A DNA stretch of 64,000 bases from Archangium minus (GTDB lineage Bacteria > Myxococcota > Myxococcia > Myxococcales > Myxococcaceae). Below the pieces are notes generated by a model, which ran no database searches, was not told the origin of the DNA, and worked only from the letters and a program-made list of their open reading frames with translations. Location of the stretch: assembly GCF_044360475.1 (NCBI RefSeq), contig NZ_CP043494.1:2790001-2854000 (forward strand), given 5' to 3'. Positions 41,573-49,338 of the stretch are shown here, piece by piece (the stretch's first letter is position 1; each line of letters opens with the position of its first letter). Position numbers and translations under genes: made by a program.

Positions 41573-42505
41573 ATGGCTGACGAACGACCGCTTCCCCGCT
41601 TCCAGCCCCGACGGCAGCTCGGGCGCACGGGTTTCCTCGCCACATCGGTGGGCATTGGGGACCTGGCGGACCGCTCGGTGCCTTTGGAGCGGTGCGTCGC
41701 CACGCTGCACCGCGCCATGGACGCGGGGCTCAACGTCATCGACACCGCTCCCGGGTACGAGGACGGCTACAGCGAGCAGATCGTCGGCGAGGCCCTGCGC
41801 GGTCGGCGCGAGGGCATGTTCGTCATCGACAAGGTGGACTTCCTGGATCAGCCGGTGACTCCGCAGGTGGAGGAGAGCCTGCGTCGGCTTCAGCTGGAGG
41901 CGGTGGACCTCTTCGTCTTCCACAACCTCTCGAAGCTGGAGACGTGGGAGCGGCTCGCCGCGCCAGGCGGGGGTCTGGAGGAGCTGGAGCGCTGCGTGCG
42001 CCAGGGCAAGGCCCGCTTCCGGGGCATCTCCAGCCACCACCCGGATGTGCTGCGCGCCGCGCTCGAGTCCGGCCGCTGTGACGTGGTGATGTTCCCCGTG
42101 GGGCCCTTCGTCCACCCGCGCTACGTGGAGGAGATTCTCCCGCTGGCGAAGGCGAGGGGCGTGGGGACGGTGTGCTTCAAGACCTTCGGGGCCGGCAAGT
42201 TGCTCGGAGACACCGAGGGTTATGGGCGGCCGCTTCAGGTGCGTCCGCGTGGCAAGGTGAGTTCGGGCGGGGAAGAGACGGCGGCGCCTTCGCTGCCGCA
42301 CCTCGGCGTGGAGGAGTGCGTGCGCTACACGCTCACGTTGGATCCGGACGTGGCGCTGCTGGGGATGAGCTTTCCCAATGAGCAGGATGCCGCGCTGCTC
42401 GCGGCCTCGGCCTTTCGGCCTCTCACGACCGAGCAGATGGTGGATGTGCGCCGACGCGCGGTTCGCGCCATGGAGGGCAAGGGCTCCGTGTGGTGGAACC
42501 CCTAG
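41573..42505 (+). CDS. aldo-keto reductase family protein
   Basis: A 310-residue TIM-barrel oxidoreductase. RRQLGRTGFLATSVGIG opens the barrel, DTAPGYEDGYSEQIVGEAL holds the Asp and catalytic Tyr, FVIDKVDFL the Lys, and LFVFHNLS the His. The later part (GVGTVCFKTFGAGKLLG) resembles the AKR group with iron-sulfur-type relatives but has no Cys cluster. Substrate unknown. It is divergent from pruA and ends at dispersed repeat copy 2. Confidence 0.85.
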   Translation: MADERPLPRFQPRRQLGRTGFLATSVGIGDLADRSVPLERCVATLHRAMDAGLNVIDTAPGYEDGYSEQIVGEALRGRREGMFVIDKVDFLDQPVTPQVEESLRRLQLEAVDLFVFHNLSKLETWERLAAPGGGLEELERCVRQGKARFRGISSHHPDVLRAALESGRCDVVMFPVGPFVHPRYVEEILPLAKARGVGTVCFKTFGAGKLLGDTEGYGRPLQVRPRGKVSSGGEETAAPSLPHLGVEECVRYTLTLDPDVALLGMSFPNEQDAALLAASAFRPLTTEQMVDVRRRAVRAMEGKGSVWWNP

Positions 42506-42513
42506 GTCGGCAA

Positions 42514-42550
42514 TACCCTCACCCTGACCCTCTCCCAGAGGGAGAGGGGA
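42514..42550. repeat. dispersed hairpin repeat, copy 2
   Basis: Same unit as 34160-34197, here between convergent genes (aldo-keto reductase and response regulator), so it can serve as a terminator for both. Confidence 0.75.
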
Positions 42551-42556
42551 TGTCCT

Positions 42557-42943
42557 CTAGCCCTGGCCCTGGGCCACGGCTGCGAGCATCCTCGGCTGGA
42601 GCATCTGGTGCAGCTGCGAGATGAGGACCGCGGGCTGCACCGGCTTGATGAGGTAGGCGTCGCCTGCCTCGGGGATACCCGGGCGGGGAGCGTGGCCGCT
42701 GATGAAGACGAAGGGGACCTTCTCGAGCGAGGGCTCGGCCCGCACCCGACGGCACAGCTCGTACCCGTCCATGCCTTCCATGTTCACGTCCGACACGATG
42801 ATGTCGGGCGGATTTTCGCGGGCCAGCTCGAGCGCGGACGCTCCATCCTCGGCGATTGCGCAGTCGAAATCTGGGGACAGCAGGAGCCTCAGCGTCTGGC
42901 GCATGGACCACGAGTCATCCACGATCAGGACTCTGGGTTTCAC
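42557..42943 (-). CDS. single-domain response regulator (CheY-like)
   Basis: A 128-residue receiver domain without output domain. Acid pocket VDDS near the start, phospho-acceptor Asp in SDVNMEGMDG, the Ser switch in FISGHA and Lys in LIKPVQP are in place. GTG 42943 is preferred since GGAG lies 6 bases upstream; GTG 42955 would add four residues. No kinase is adjacent. The C-terminal tail (QPRMLAAVAQGQG) extends a few residues beyond the usual fold. Confidence 0.9.
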   Translation of the reverse strand: MKPRVLIVDDSWSMRQTLRLLLSPDFDCAIAEDGASALELARENPPDIIVSDVNMEGMDGYELCRRVRAEPSLEKVPFVFISGHAPRPGIPEAGDAYLIKPVQPAVLISQLHQMLQPRMLAAVAQGQG

Positions 42944-43130
42944 AACGGTCTCCACGTCAAGGGGGCTGCTTCCGGGTCATTTTCACCGGGGGTGTCCGCT
43001 GTCCTATTTCTTCCAGCGAACCTGTTCAGTTTCGCTCGATTTGCCTGAATAAGGAAGGGGGTTGGACCTGTTTTCCGTACTCCTACCTTAGGGGTGGATC
43101 GGCGCGGTTTGGTCCTTCGGGAGGAGTCCC

Positions 43131-43529
43131 ATGTCGGTGGTGTCCCTGGACAGCAAGAGCTTCGGACCGGCGCTGGCGAGGCCTGGCATCCTGCTCATTC
43201 ACTGGGGGGCGTCGTGGTGCGCACCCTCGCGCACCTTCGGTCCCGGCTTCGAGCAGGTGGCTCGGCGGCACCCGGATGTGACTTTCGCGAAGGTGGATGT
43301 GGACGCACAGCCCGAGTTGGTGGAAGTGCTCGGAGTGCAGGCGCTGCCCGCGTTGATGGTGTTCCGCGACGGCTTCCTGTTGCTCAACCATGTCGGAGCG
43401 CTGCTGGCGCCGATGCTGGAAGATCTCATCCGTCAGGCGCGCGCGCTGGACATGGACGACGTGCGGCGCAAGGTGGCGGAGTACCGGGCCAGCAAGGTGC
43501 GGGTCCGGGTGGGTCTGCACGCGGAATGA
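43131..43529 (+). CDS. thioredoxin-fold protein with degenerate active site
   Basis: A 132-residue thioredoxin-like protein. HWGASWCAPSRTF stands where thioredoxin has WCGPC, so the second Cys is Ser (CAPS). AKVDVDAQPELVEVLGVQALPALMVF matches the cis-Pro region. A C-terminal helix (EDLIRQARALDMDDVRRKV) is extended. A monothiol site cannot do classical dithiol exchange; it may act as a chaperone-like or mixed-disulfide binder. It is 12-24 bases before the CPBP gene, so probably co-transcribed. No signal peptide. Confidence 0.85.
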   Translation: MSVVSLDSKSFGPALARPGILLIHWGASWCAPSRTFGPGFEQVARRHPDVTFAKVDVDAQPELVEVLGVQALPALMVFRDGFLLLNHVGALLAPMLEDLIRQARALDMDDVRRKVAEYRASKVRVRVGLHAE

Positions 43530-43553
43530 ACGTCGTCTAGAGTGCGCGCGTCC

Positions 43554-44402
43554 ATGCATTCCGCGCACTCCCACGCTCCGAGCGCCGCTTCGGTTGATTC
43601 TCCTGTCGTGTCTCGCCCGCTCGGGGTGCGCCTGCTGTGGATGGGAGTGGGCTTTGCCGTGATGGACGTGTACCTGAACGTCCCCAACTTCGTGCAGCTC
43701 GCACCCGTGGCGTGGCTGGGGCTCTACGCCGCCTTCTTCCCGCTGGCCCATGCGGTGGGGCGATGGACTGGAGCGGGAGGACTGGGCGCGCTGGGGCTCG
43801 CTCCGCACCGGGGCTGGGCTCGCAACCTGGGGCTGGGCTTCGTCTTCTGCTCGGCGCTGTGGGCGCTCAAATACGTTGTCCTGTGGGCCTTGGGGGCTTT
43901 CCAAATCGAGGGCGCGCGTCCCGCTGGGGAGATCTCGGGGCTGGTGTTGCAGGCCGCGTTGGCCATGCTCCTCTCGTCCGCCACGGATGACGTGCTCGTG
44001 CGCGGGTACCTCGTCCGTCACCTCTCGGGCGTTCTGTCTGCCGGCGCGCTCGTTGCGTTCACCACGTTCGTCTACGTCATCAACCACGCCTGGTACGTGC
44101 ACCTGACGCTGGAGTCCTCGCTGTACCTGGGGCTCCTGGGGGTGATGTTCTCGTTGGCGTTGGTGCGGACCGGCTCACTCTGGCTGAGCATCGGTCTGCA
44201 CTGGGGCGGCAACGTCGTGTACCGGTTGTATGACGGCTTCGATGCGCAGGGCGGAGTGCTGCGACGGGTGATGCTCCCCGAGGCTCCGTGGCACGAGGGC
44301 GTCAAGCTCGCAATGACGGCGCTGACGCTCGCCGCGCTGTTCCTCCTCTTCCGGTTCACAGAGAAGAGCGAGCGCGAAGGCCCGTTGTTCGCGCGCGGCT
44401 GA
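43554..44402 (+). CDS. CPBP-family membrane protein (Abi-like)
   Basis: A 282-residue protein with about eight helices. The CPBP glutamic protease family motifs are recognisable: TDDVLVRGYL replaces the usual EExxxR (Asp-Asp instead of Glu-Glu), FVYVINHAW gives the FxxxH, and GLHWGGN gives the HxxxN/D. The Asp pair could still bind metal or act as catalytic acid, but activity is uncertain. An in-frame GTG at 43542 is an alternative start. In bacteria members are linked to immunity to bacteriocins or to CaaX-like cleavage. Confidence 0.85.
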   Translation: MHSAHSHAPSAASVDSPVVSRPLGVRLLWMGVGFAVMDVYLNVPNFVQLAPVAWLGLYAAFFPLAHAVGRWTGAGGLGALGLAPHRGWARNLGLGFVFCSALWALKYVVLWALGAFQIEGARPAGEISGLVLQAALAMLLSSATDDVLVRGYLVRHLSGVLSAGALVAFTTFVYVINHAWYVHLTLESSLYLGLLGVMFSLALVRTGSLWLSIGLHWGGNVVYRLYDGFDAQGGVLRRVMLPEAPWHEGVKLAMTALTLAALFLLFRFTEKSEREGPLFARG

Positions 44403-44438
44403 CACCGGCACGGGTGCCGGCCGCGCGGGGAGGGGGCC

Positions 44439-44837
44439 TCACCGACGGCCGGGTCTGCCCGAGGGGTCTTCTCGCGTCTCGTTCGCCGGAGCCTCGCGCT
44501 TGTAGACGTCCTCGTTGATGTCGTGGTTGCGGACGGGGTCCTTGTCCGTCTGCTCCTCCCACTCCTCTCCCTCCTCCACCCGAGCCTCCCAGGCCGTGTC
44601 CTGCGAGGGGCCGGGATTCACATCGGCGCGAGCGCGCTCGTTGATGTCCCGCGCCACCCGTGCCGCCGCCTGGTCGATGGAGTCCTCCATCGCGCCCGCG
44701 TTGCGTGGCTGGAAGTTCTGCCCGCGTTGATCCGGGACGTACTGATCGTCGCCGACGTTCGTCATCTCGGGGGCGTCCCGGCCCTTGTCCGTGGGTTCCT
44801 TCGTCCTGCCCGTGGGAATCTTGGGGGTGTCGGCCAT
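44439..44837 (-). CDS. small acidic, probably disordered protein
   Basis: A 132-residue hydrophilic protein I do not recognise. It is rich in Asp, Glu, Arg and Asn with very few hydrophobic residues (TDKGRDAPEMTNVGDDQ, EEGEEWEEQTDKDPV), so intrinsic disorder is likely. The central AMEDSIDQAAARVARDINER forms a short amphipathic helix. ATG 44837 follows GGAG; longer readings to 45329 run through the protease gene and are shadows. It is convergent with the CPBP gene. Confidence 0.65.
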   Translation of the reverse strand: MADTPKIPTGRTKEPTDKGRDAPEMTNVGDDQYVPDQRGQNFQPRNAGAMEDSIDQAAARVARDINERARADVNPGPSQDTAWEARVEEGEEWEEQTDKDPVRNHDINEDVYKREAPANETREDPSGRPGRR

Positions 44838-44952
44838 GGGTGTCTCCGTCGTCTGCGTGCCTGATGCTGCTCGACTCAACTTCGACACGGTGGCGCACCG
44901 GACAACCTCTCCGGCACGCCGGGGCCCGGCTGCCCGCCTGGGCGAGAGGGGA

Positions 44953-45654
44953 CTACTGGCCAGCGCTTCCACTGCCGCCGATGCCTTGCTCGGCGTCGGG
45001 CCGGGCCACCTCGGCGACGAGTGTGTCCAGTACGGAGGAGAACTCGGCCGTGGGAGCAGCGACGCTGCAGGCCGCGCCTCCATGCACCAGGCCCACCACC
45101 TGGAGGTGGCGATCCACCACGGGCGCGCCGGAGTCCCCCTTCTCTCCGTGCAGGCTGGTGAAGAGCGCCTGGGGCACGCCCGGCAGGGAAGGGCAGCGCC
45201 CCAGCTTGCGCAGCTCCACCGCTTGCGGCTCGCTCGGACGGTCATTGCGGCCGGCGAAGAGGAGCTCCTGTCCCGGGATGGGCAGGGTGGTGGCCACGGC
45301 CAGCGGGTGCACCGGGGCCGCCTCGTCAAAGCGGATGACGGCCACGTCCCTCCTGGGGTCCACGAGCTTCACCACGCCGCTGAGCATGTGCCCGTTGCGC
45401 AGCACCACGGGTTGACGCTCGCCGGTGGCCACGTCGATGCAGTGCGCGGCGGTGAGGGCATGGCGTCCATCCGCGACGACGACACCCGCGCAGTGGCCCG
45501 GGAAGAGCGTCACCGTGGCGTCCTTCAGGGCGCGGAAGTCCGCCCCGACGCGGAAGTCCGCGGGCGGCTCCTCCTGCTTCTTCGAAGCGCCGCAGGCCGC
45601 CAGCGCCGTCACGGCCAGGACTCCGGCCAGCCTCGAGAGCCTCATCGCACGCAT
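44953..45654 (-). CDS. trypsin-like serine protease lipoprotein
   Basis: A 233-residue secreted protease. Signal peptide and lipobox MRLSRLAGVLAVTALAAC precede a chymotrypsin-fold domain with the triad His in LTAAHCID, Asp in RRDVAVIRF and Ser in GDSGAPVV. Cysteines flanking (GHCAG, RCPSL, ACSV) may form disulfides. The C-terminus has a Gly/Ser tail. ATG 45654 follows GGGAGGA. It is anchored in a membrane by lipid; substrate unknown. Divergent from the next membrane protein. Confidence 0.88.
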   Translation of the reverse strand: MRAMRLSRLAGVLAVTALAACGASKKQEEPPADFRVGADFRALKDATVTLFPGHCAGVVVADGRHALTAAHCIDVATGERQPVVLRNGHMLSGVVKLVDPRRDVAVIRFDEAAPVHPLAVATTLPIPGQELLFAGRNDRPSEPQAVELRKLGRCPSLPGVPQALFTSLHGEKGDSGAPVVDRHLQVVGLVHGGAACSVAAPTAEFSSVLDTLVAEVARPDAEQGIGGSGSAGQ

Positions 45655-45815
45655 CCCCGTCCTCCCGCGGCGCAGTCGGTGCCCCGCTGGGACTGACGAT
45701 GTGCATGCCTGGACAGACGGTATTCCCGCAGGTCCGCTCAGCAGGCATGCGACCACGAGACGAAGCGGGTGCTCGCGGGCTAGGGTGCGCGCCCCATGTC
45801 TCCGGGAGCCTCGTC

Positions 45816-46466
45816 ATGAATGCCCTCGTCGAGCTTGTGCTCGTGCTCGTCGTGCTGGGGTTCGCCGTGAAGTTGCTGCTCCTCAATTTCTGGCGCGCCG
45901 TCCTCTTCTTCTCTCCCTCGAGCGTCCGCGTCCGGCCTGAGGCTCCTGCCGAGCAGATGGACCTGCCCGCGGAGCTCGCTCCCCTGGCGGGCCAGCTTCG
46001 CGCCCTCGGCTTCGTTCCCTTGGGGCGTCATGTGGAGAAGCCCCGCTTCCATCGGGGCACCCGCTCTTACGATTTCGCACACGCTGGTGAGCGCACCTTC
46101 GCCACCCTTCATTTCGCTTCCGAGGGCCTCCCCCGCCTCTATCTGCTCACCCCGCTCGCTCCCGAGGGGTTCGTGCTCACCGCCGGTTACAAGCGGCCGG
46201 GTTTCGAGCTCCCCGGTCGTTATCGCTCAGGGGGTTTTCCGGATGCGTCTCCCGAGCGCCTGCTCCAGGCCCACCTCGAGCGGCTCCAGGGCCTTACTCC
46301 CGCGGAACACTTCACCTGGGATGCGCGGTTACAAGCGGGGCAAGCATGGTACCGGGGGGCCGGTCAAAGGGAGATTCGACGACAGAACCTCCCAGGAGTG
46401 TTGTGGACCTTCGTGGCCCTTGCCATCGTCGCCAGTCTCTTCCTGGGTGGCGGGCGCTCGGCTTGA
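45816..46466 (+). CDS. unassigned protein with two membrane helices
   Basis: A 216-residue protein with a strong N-terminal helix (MNALVELVLVLVVLGFAVKLL) and a C-terminal helix (about 191-210, LWTFVALAIVASLFLGG). The soluble middle is beta-rich (TRSYDFAHAGERTFATLHF, LYLLTPLAPEGFVLTAGY) and mildly basic. No domain is recognised. GGGAG precedes the ATG. Located between the protease lipoprotein and thiolase without operon-like spacing. Confidence 0.65.
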   Translation: MNALVELVLVLVVLGFAVKLLLLNFWRAVLFFSPSSVRVRPEAPAEQMDLPAELAPLAGQLRALGFVPLGRHVEKPRFHRGTRSYDFAHAGERTFATLHFASEGLPRLYLLTPLAPEGFVLTAGYKRPGFELPGRYRSGGFPDASPERLLQAHLERLQGLTPAEHFTWDARLQAGQAWYRGAGQREIRRQNLPGVLWTFVALAIVASLFLGGGRSA

Positions 46467-46544
46467 TGCACCTTGGGCGTGCGCTGCGCCCCCATTGAGA
46501 GTAGGAAGAGTACAATTTTTCAGCCCGTTTGGAGCCGTCCCGCG

Positions 46545-47741
46545 ATGAAGAGCGTGTCCAAGAGCGAAGAGATCTACTTCCTGTCCGGTAAGCGTACCCC
46601 GTTCGGTACGTATGGCGGCTCGTTGAAGGACTTGAGCGCCACCGATCTGGCCGTGGAGTCGGCGCGGGCCGCGCTTGCGCAGGCGAAGGTGTCCCCCGAG
46701 TCCATCCAGCACGTCATCTACGGCAACGTGGTGCAGACGAGCGCGGACGCCATCTACCTGCCGAGGCACGTGGGCCTGCGCACGGGCGTGCCGGTGCCGG
46801 TGCCGGCGCTGGGCGTCAACCGGCTGTGTGGCTCGGGCTTCCAGGCCTTCATCACCGCGGCGGAGATGATGCTCACCGAGCAGGCCGACTGCGTGCTCGC
46901 TGGTGGCACCGAGTCCATGAGCCAGGCGCCCCACGTCATCCGCGGCGCGCGCTGGGGCATTCCGCTGGGCAAGGGCGGCATGGAGGACATGCTCTGGAGC
47001 GCGCTCACGGACAGCTACACGGGCCAGCCCATGGCGCTCACCGCCGAGCAGCTCGCGGTGGACTACAACATCTCCCAGGACGCGGTGGACGAGTACGCGG
47101 TGCTCACGCAGAAGCGCTTCGCCGCCGCGCAGGAGTCCGGCCGCTTCGAGCAGGAGCTCTCGCCCGTCACGCTGAAGACGAAGAAGGGCGAGACGCAGTT
47201 CGCCCGGGACGAGCACAACCGGCCGGACACCACGGTGGAGGGGCTCAAGAAGCTGCCCAAGGTCTTCAAGAAGGACGGCGTGGTGCACGCGGGCGCGGCC
47301 AGCGGCATCTGCGACGGCGCGGGCTCCATGGTGATGGCCACCCGGAGCTACGTGGAGAAGCACGGCCTGAAGCCCATCGCCCGGCTGGTCAACTGGGGCA
47401 TCTCCGGGTGCGATCCGAAGGTGATGGGCATCGGCCCGGCGCCGGCCATCCGCCGGCTGCTCGAGCGCGCCCAGTGCAAGCTGAGCGACGTGGAGCTCTT
47501 CGAGGTGAACGAGGCCTTCGCGCCGCAGTACCTCGCGGTGGAGAAGGACCTGGGGCTGCCGCGCGAGCAGACGAACGTGAATGGCGGTGCCATCGCGGTG
47601 GGCCACCCGCTGGGGGCCTCGGGCGCGCGCATCACCATGACGCTCGCCTACGAGCTCAAGCGCCGGGGGGCCCGCTACGGCATCGGCTCCGCCTGCATCG
47701 GTGGGGGCCAGGGTATCGCGCTCCTCATCGAGGCGCTCTGA
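46545..47741 (+). CDS. acetyl-CoA acetyltransferase (thiolase)
   Basis: A 398-residue thiolase. The nucleophile Cys is in NRLCGSGFQAF, the His in GGAIAVGHPLGASG and the second Cys in GSACIGGGQGIA. LSGKRTPFGTYGGSL at the start and VNEAFAPQYLAVEKDLGL are typical. It condenses or cleaves acetoacetyl-CoA or longer 3-ketoacyl-CoA, and could serve beta-oxidation with the acd-etf genes elsewhere in the window, or polyketide/isoprenoid supply. ATG 46545 matches family starts; an upstream in-frame start (46473) adds an unrelated tail. Confidence 0.93.
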   Translation: MKSVSKSEEIYFLSGKRTPFGTYGGSLKDLSATDLAVESARAALAQAKVSPESIQHVIYGNVVQTSADAIYLPRHVGLRTGVPVPVPALGVNRLCGSGFQAFITAAEMMLTEQADCVLAGGTESMSQAPHVIRGARWGIPLGKGGMEDMLWSALTDSYTGQPMALTAEQLAVDYNISQDAVDEYAVLTQKRFAAAQESGRFEQELSPVTLKTKKGETQFARDEHNRPDTTVEGLKKLPKVFKKDGVVHAGAASGICDGAGSMVMATRSYVEKHGLKPIARLVNWGISGCDPKVMGIGPAPAIRRLLERAQCKLSDVELFEVNEAFAPQYLAVEKDLGLPREQTNVNGGAIAVGHPLGASGARITMTLAYELKRRGARYGIGSACIGGGQGIALLIEAL

Positions 47742-47774
47742 ACCTTTCGCTCTCCCGACGAATCAAACGGACCT

Positions 47775-47996
47775 ATGACGATGAGCAATGAGCTGGACGC
47801 GAAGGCGGCCCGGGAGCGGGCCAAGGCGATCGCCGAGCAGCGCCGGGCCGAGCGCCGTAACCGCAAGCGCAAGTGCGTGGTGTGTGGGGTAGAGGAGAGT
47901 GACAAGACGCCGCTGGGGCCCCACCCGGAGGGCATCGGGCCTTCGTGCAAGGACGAGGTCACCTGCCAGGCTCGCCAGGCCGCGGCCTCCCGCTAA
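47775..47996 (+). CDS. small zinc-ribbon-like basic protein
   Basis: A 73-residue protein. The N-terminal half is a charged helix (AARERAKAIAEQRRAERRNR) and the C-terminal half has CVVCG followed by PSCKDEVTC, four Cys arranged as a possible zinc site. It follows the thiolase by 33 bases, so may be co-transcribed. Function unknown; nucleic-acid binding is plausible from charge alone. Confidence 0.6.
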   Translation: MTMSNELDAKAARERAKAIAEQRRAERRNRKRKCVVCGVEESDKTPLGPHPEGIGPSCKDEVTCQARQAAASR

Positions 47997-48171
47997 GCCT
48001 CACGCCCTTGGGGCGGCCGGGAACGTCCCGAGCCGCCCGCCCACCCTGGGGGGTAGGATGGGGATGTCTCGTAGAGAGCAGTGGAAGGGCTGGAATCTCG
48101 GGCCCTTTTCTTGAAGGCCGTCAAGACTCGCGGTAAACCTGCGGAATCTCTTCGGCTACACGAGGGTCGGA

Positions 48172-48369
48172 ATGGGCGTCATCAGCTTCACGGGAGTCAA
48201 GGTGTTCTCCACCACGCTCGCGCGCGACCGCGAGAACATGGGTGAGAACATCACGAAGTGGCTCAAGGAGAACCCGAACCTGGACGTGGTGGACAAGATT
48301 GTCACGCAGTCCTCCGACAAGGAGTTCCACTGCCTGACCATCACCCTGTTCTACCGCCACAAGTCCTGA
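48172..48369 (+). CDS. small unassigned protein
   Basis: A 65-residue protein, MGVISFTGVKVFSTTLARDR at the start and a beta-rich end (FHCLTITLFYRHKS). The pattern beta-alpha-beta with a WLKENPNLDVVDKIV helix-strand looks like a compact ferredoxin-like half domain. Average codon use, GAGG upstream. I know no family for it. A strong hairpin follows it. Confidence 0.55.
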   Translation: MGVISFTGVKVFSTTLARDRENMGENITKWLKENPNLDVVDKIVTQSSDKEFHCLTITLFYRHKS

Positions 48370-48399
48370 GCCGGACATTCCGGCAGGTGACGGCAAGCC

Positions 48400-48436
48400 A
48401 AGGGCGCTCTCCCCAAGGACGGGGATGGGCGCCCTT
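48400..48436 (+). terminator. hairpin after the 65-residue gene
   Basis: Outer stem AAGGGCGC/GCGCCCTT and inner stem TCCCC/GGGGA, six-base loop. No long T-run follows. Probably ends the small gene before the rhomboid-like gene. Confidence 0.55.
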
Positions 48437-48536
48437 CGCCATTTGAGACGCCAGGAAGTGGACGAAACGGTTGCGAAGCGGGCCGCGTTCCCCCACCTTT
48501 GGACGACTCTCAAGTGTCCCGAGTGGAGGAGGTTTG

Positions 48537-49259
48537 ATGCGACCGATGCGGAGCAGCTTTGGCGGCGGCGGATTCGGCTTTCCGAGCGTGCAATCCACGG
48601 CGGCCAAGCTGGCGATCGGGCTCGTGGCAGGCTCGTTCGTGGCCTTGTTACTGCGGGAGTCGGTGGGTCTGCTGCTCCTACTCTCTCCCCAGGCGGTCTT
48701 CCCCGGGCTGATGCTGTGGCAGCCCTTCACCTACGGCTTCGTCGAGACGAATCCGATGGGAATCATCTTCGGTGCCTTCGCCCTGTACTCCATTGGCGGC
48801 GGCCTGGAGATGAGCTGGGGCTCGCGCCGGATGCTGTGGGTGGTGTGGGGCGGCACGGCGCTCGCGGGCATCCTCACCGTGGTGCTGTCTCTCTTCTTCC
48901 CGCTGCTGCGCGCCTCCCTGTATACGGGCGGCTGGGTGATGGGCACCATCGCCTGGGTGGCCTATGGCCTGTCCATCGGGCGAGGGCAGACGAACTTCTG
49001 GGGCATCCCCATCACCGGTAATGTCTTCGCCGCCATCGGTGTCGGCTTCGTCGTGTTCAACGGGCTGTCGGCCGGGTGGATCAGCCAGGTGCCCGAGGTG
49101 CTCGCGCTCGGCATCACCTTCGTCGCCGTGCGCGGTGGCAGCCCCCGGCAGCTGTGGCTCCGGCTCCAGCACTGGCGGCTGCAGCGGCAGCTGCGTGGGC
49201 GCTCGCGGCACCTGCGCGTCATTTCGCGCGAGCGGCCGGATGACAGGTACCTGAACTAG
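48537..49259 (+). CDS. rhomboid-fold membrane protein lacking the catalytic Ser
   Basis: A 240-residue protein with about six helices. LWQPFTYGFVETNPMGIIFG and IGGGLEMSWGSRRML match the rhomboid superfamily (WxPxT and GxxxE regions). The helix that should carry GxSG reads YTGGWVMGTIAW, without Ser at the expected position, and the last helices lack the usual His. It is therefore probably a pseudoprotease like derlins/TMEM115-type proteins. GGAGGAGG before ATG 48537 decides the start; the frame upstream from 48471 is not conserved-looking. The C-terminus is Arg/Leu-rich and cytosolic. Confidence 0.75.
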   Translation: MRPMRSSFGGGGFGFPSVQSTAAKLAIGLVAGSFVALLLRESVGLLLLLSPQAVFPGLMLWQPFTYGFVETNPMGIIFGAFALYSIGGGLEMSWGSRRMLWVVWGGTALAGILTVVLSLFFPLLRASLYTGGWVMGTIAWVAYGLSIGRGQTNFWGIPITGNVFAAIGVGFVVFNGLSAGWISQVPEVLALGITFVAVRGGSPRQLWLRLQHWRLQRQLRGRSRHLRVISRERPDDRYLN

Positions 49260-49294
49260 TCACCCGGGGCTCAAGGGCACGTCCCGAGAGCGGC

Positions 49295-49335
49295 ATACCC
49301 TCACCCTGTCCCTCTCCCAGAGGGACAGGGGAGGG
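49295..49335. repeat. dispersed hairpin repeat, copy 3
   Basis: Third copy of the unit seen at 34160 and 42514, with one base change in the stem (GGGACAGGGG). It lies between convergent genes. Confidence 0.75.
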
Positions 49336-49338
49336 GGC

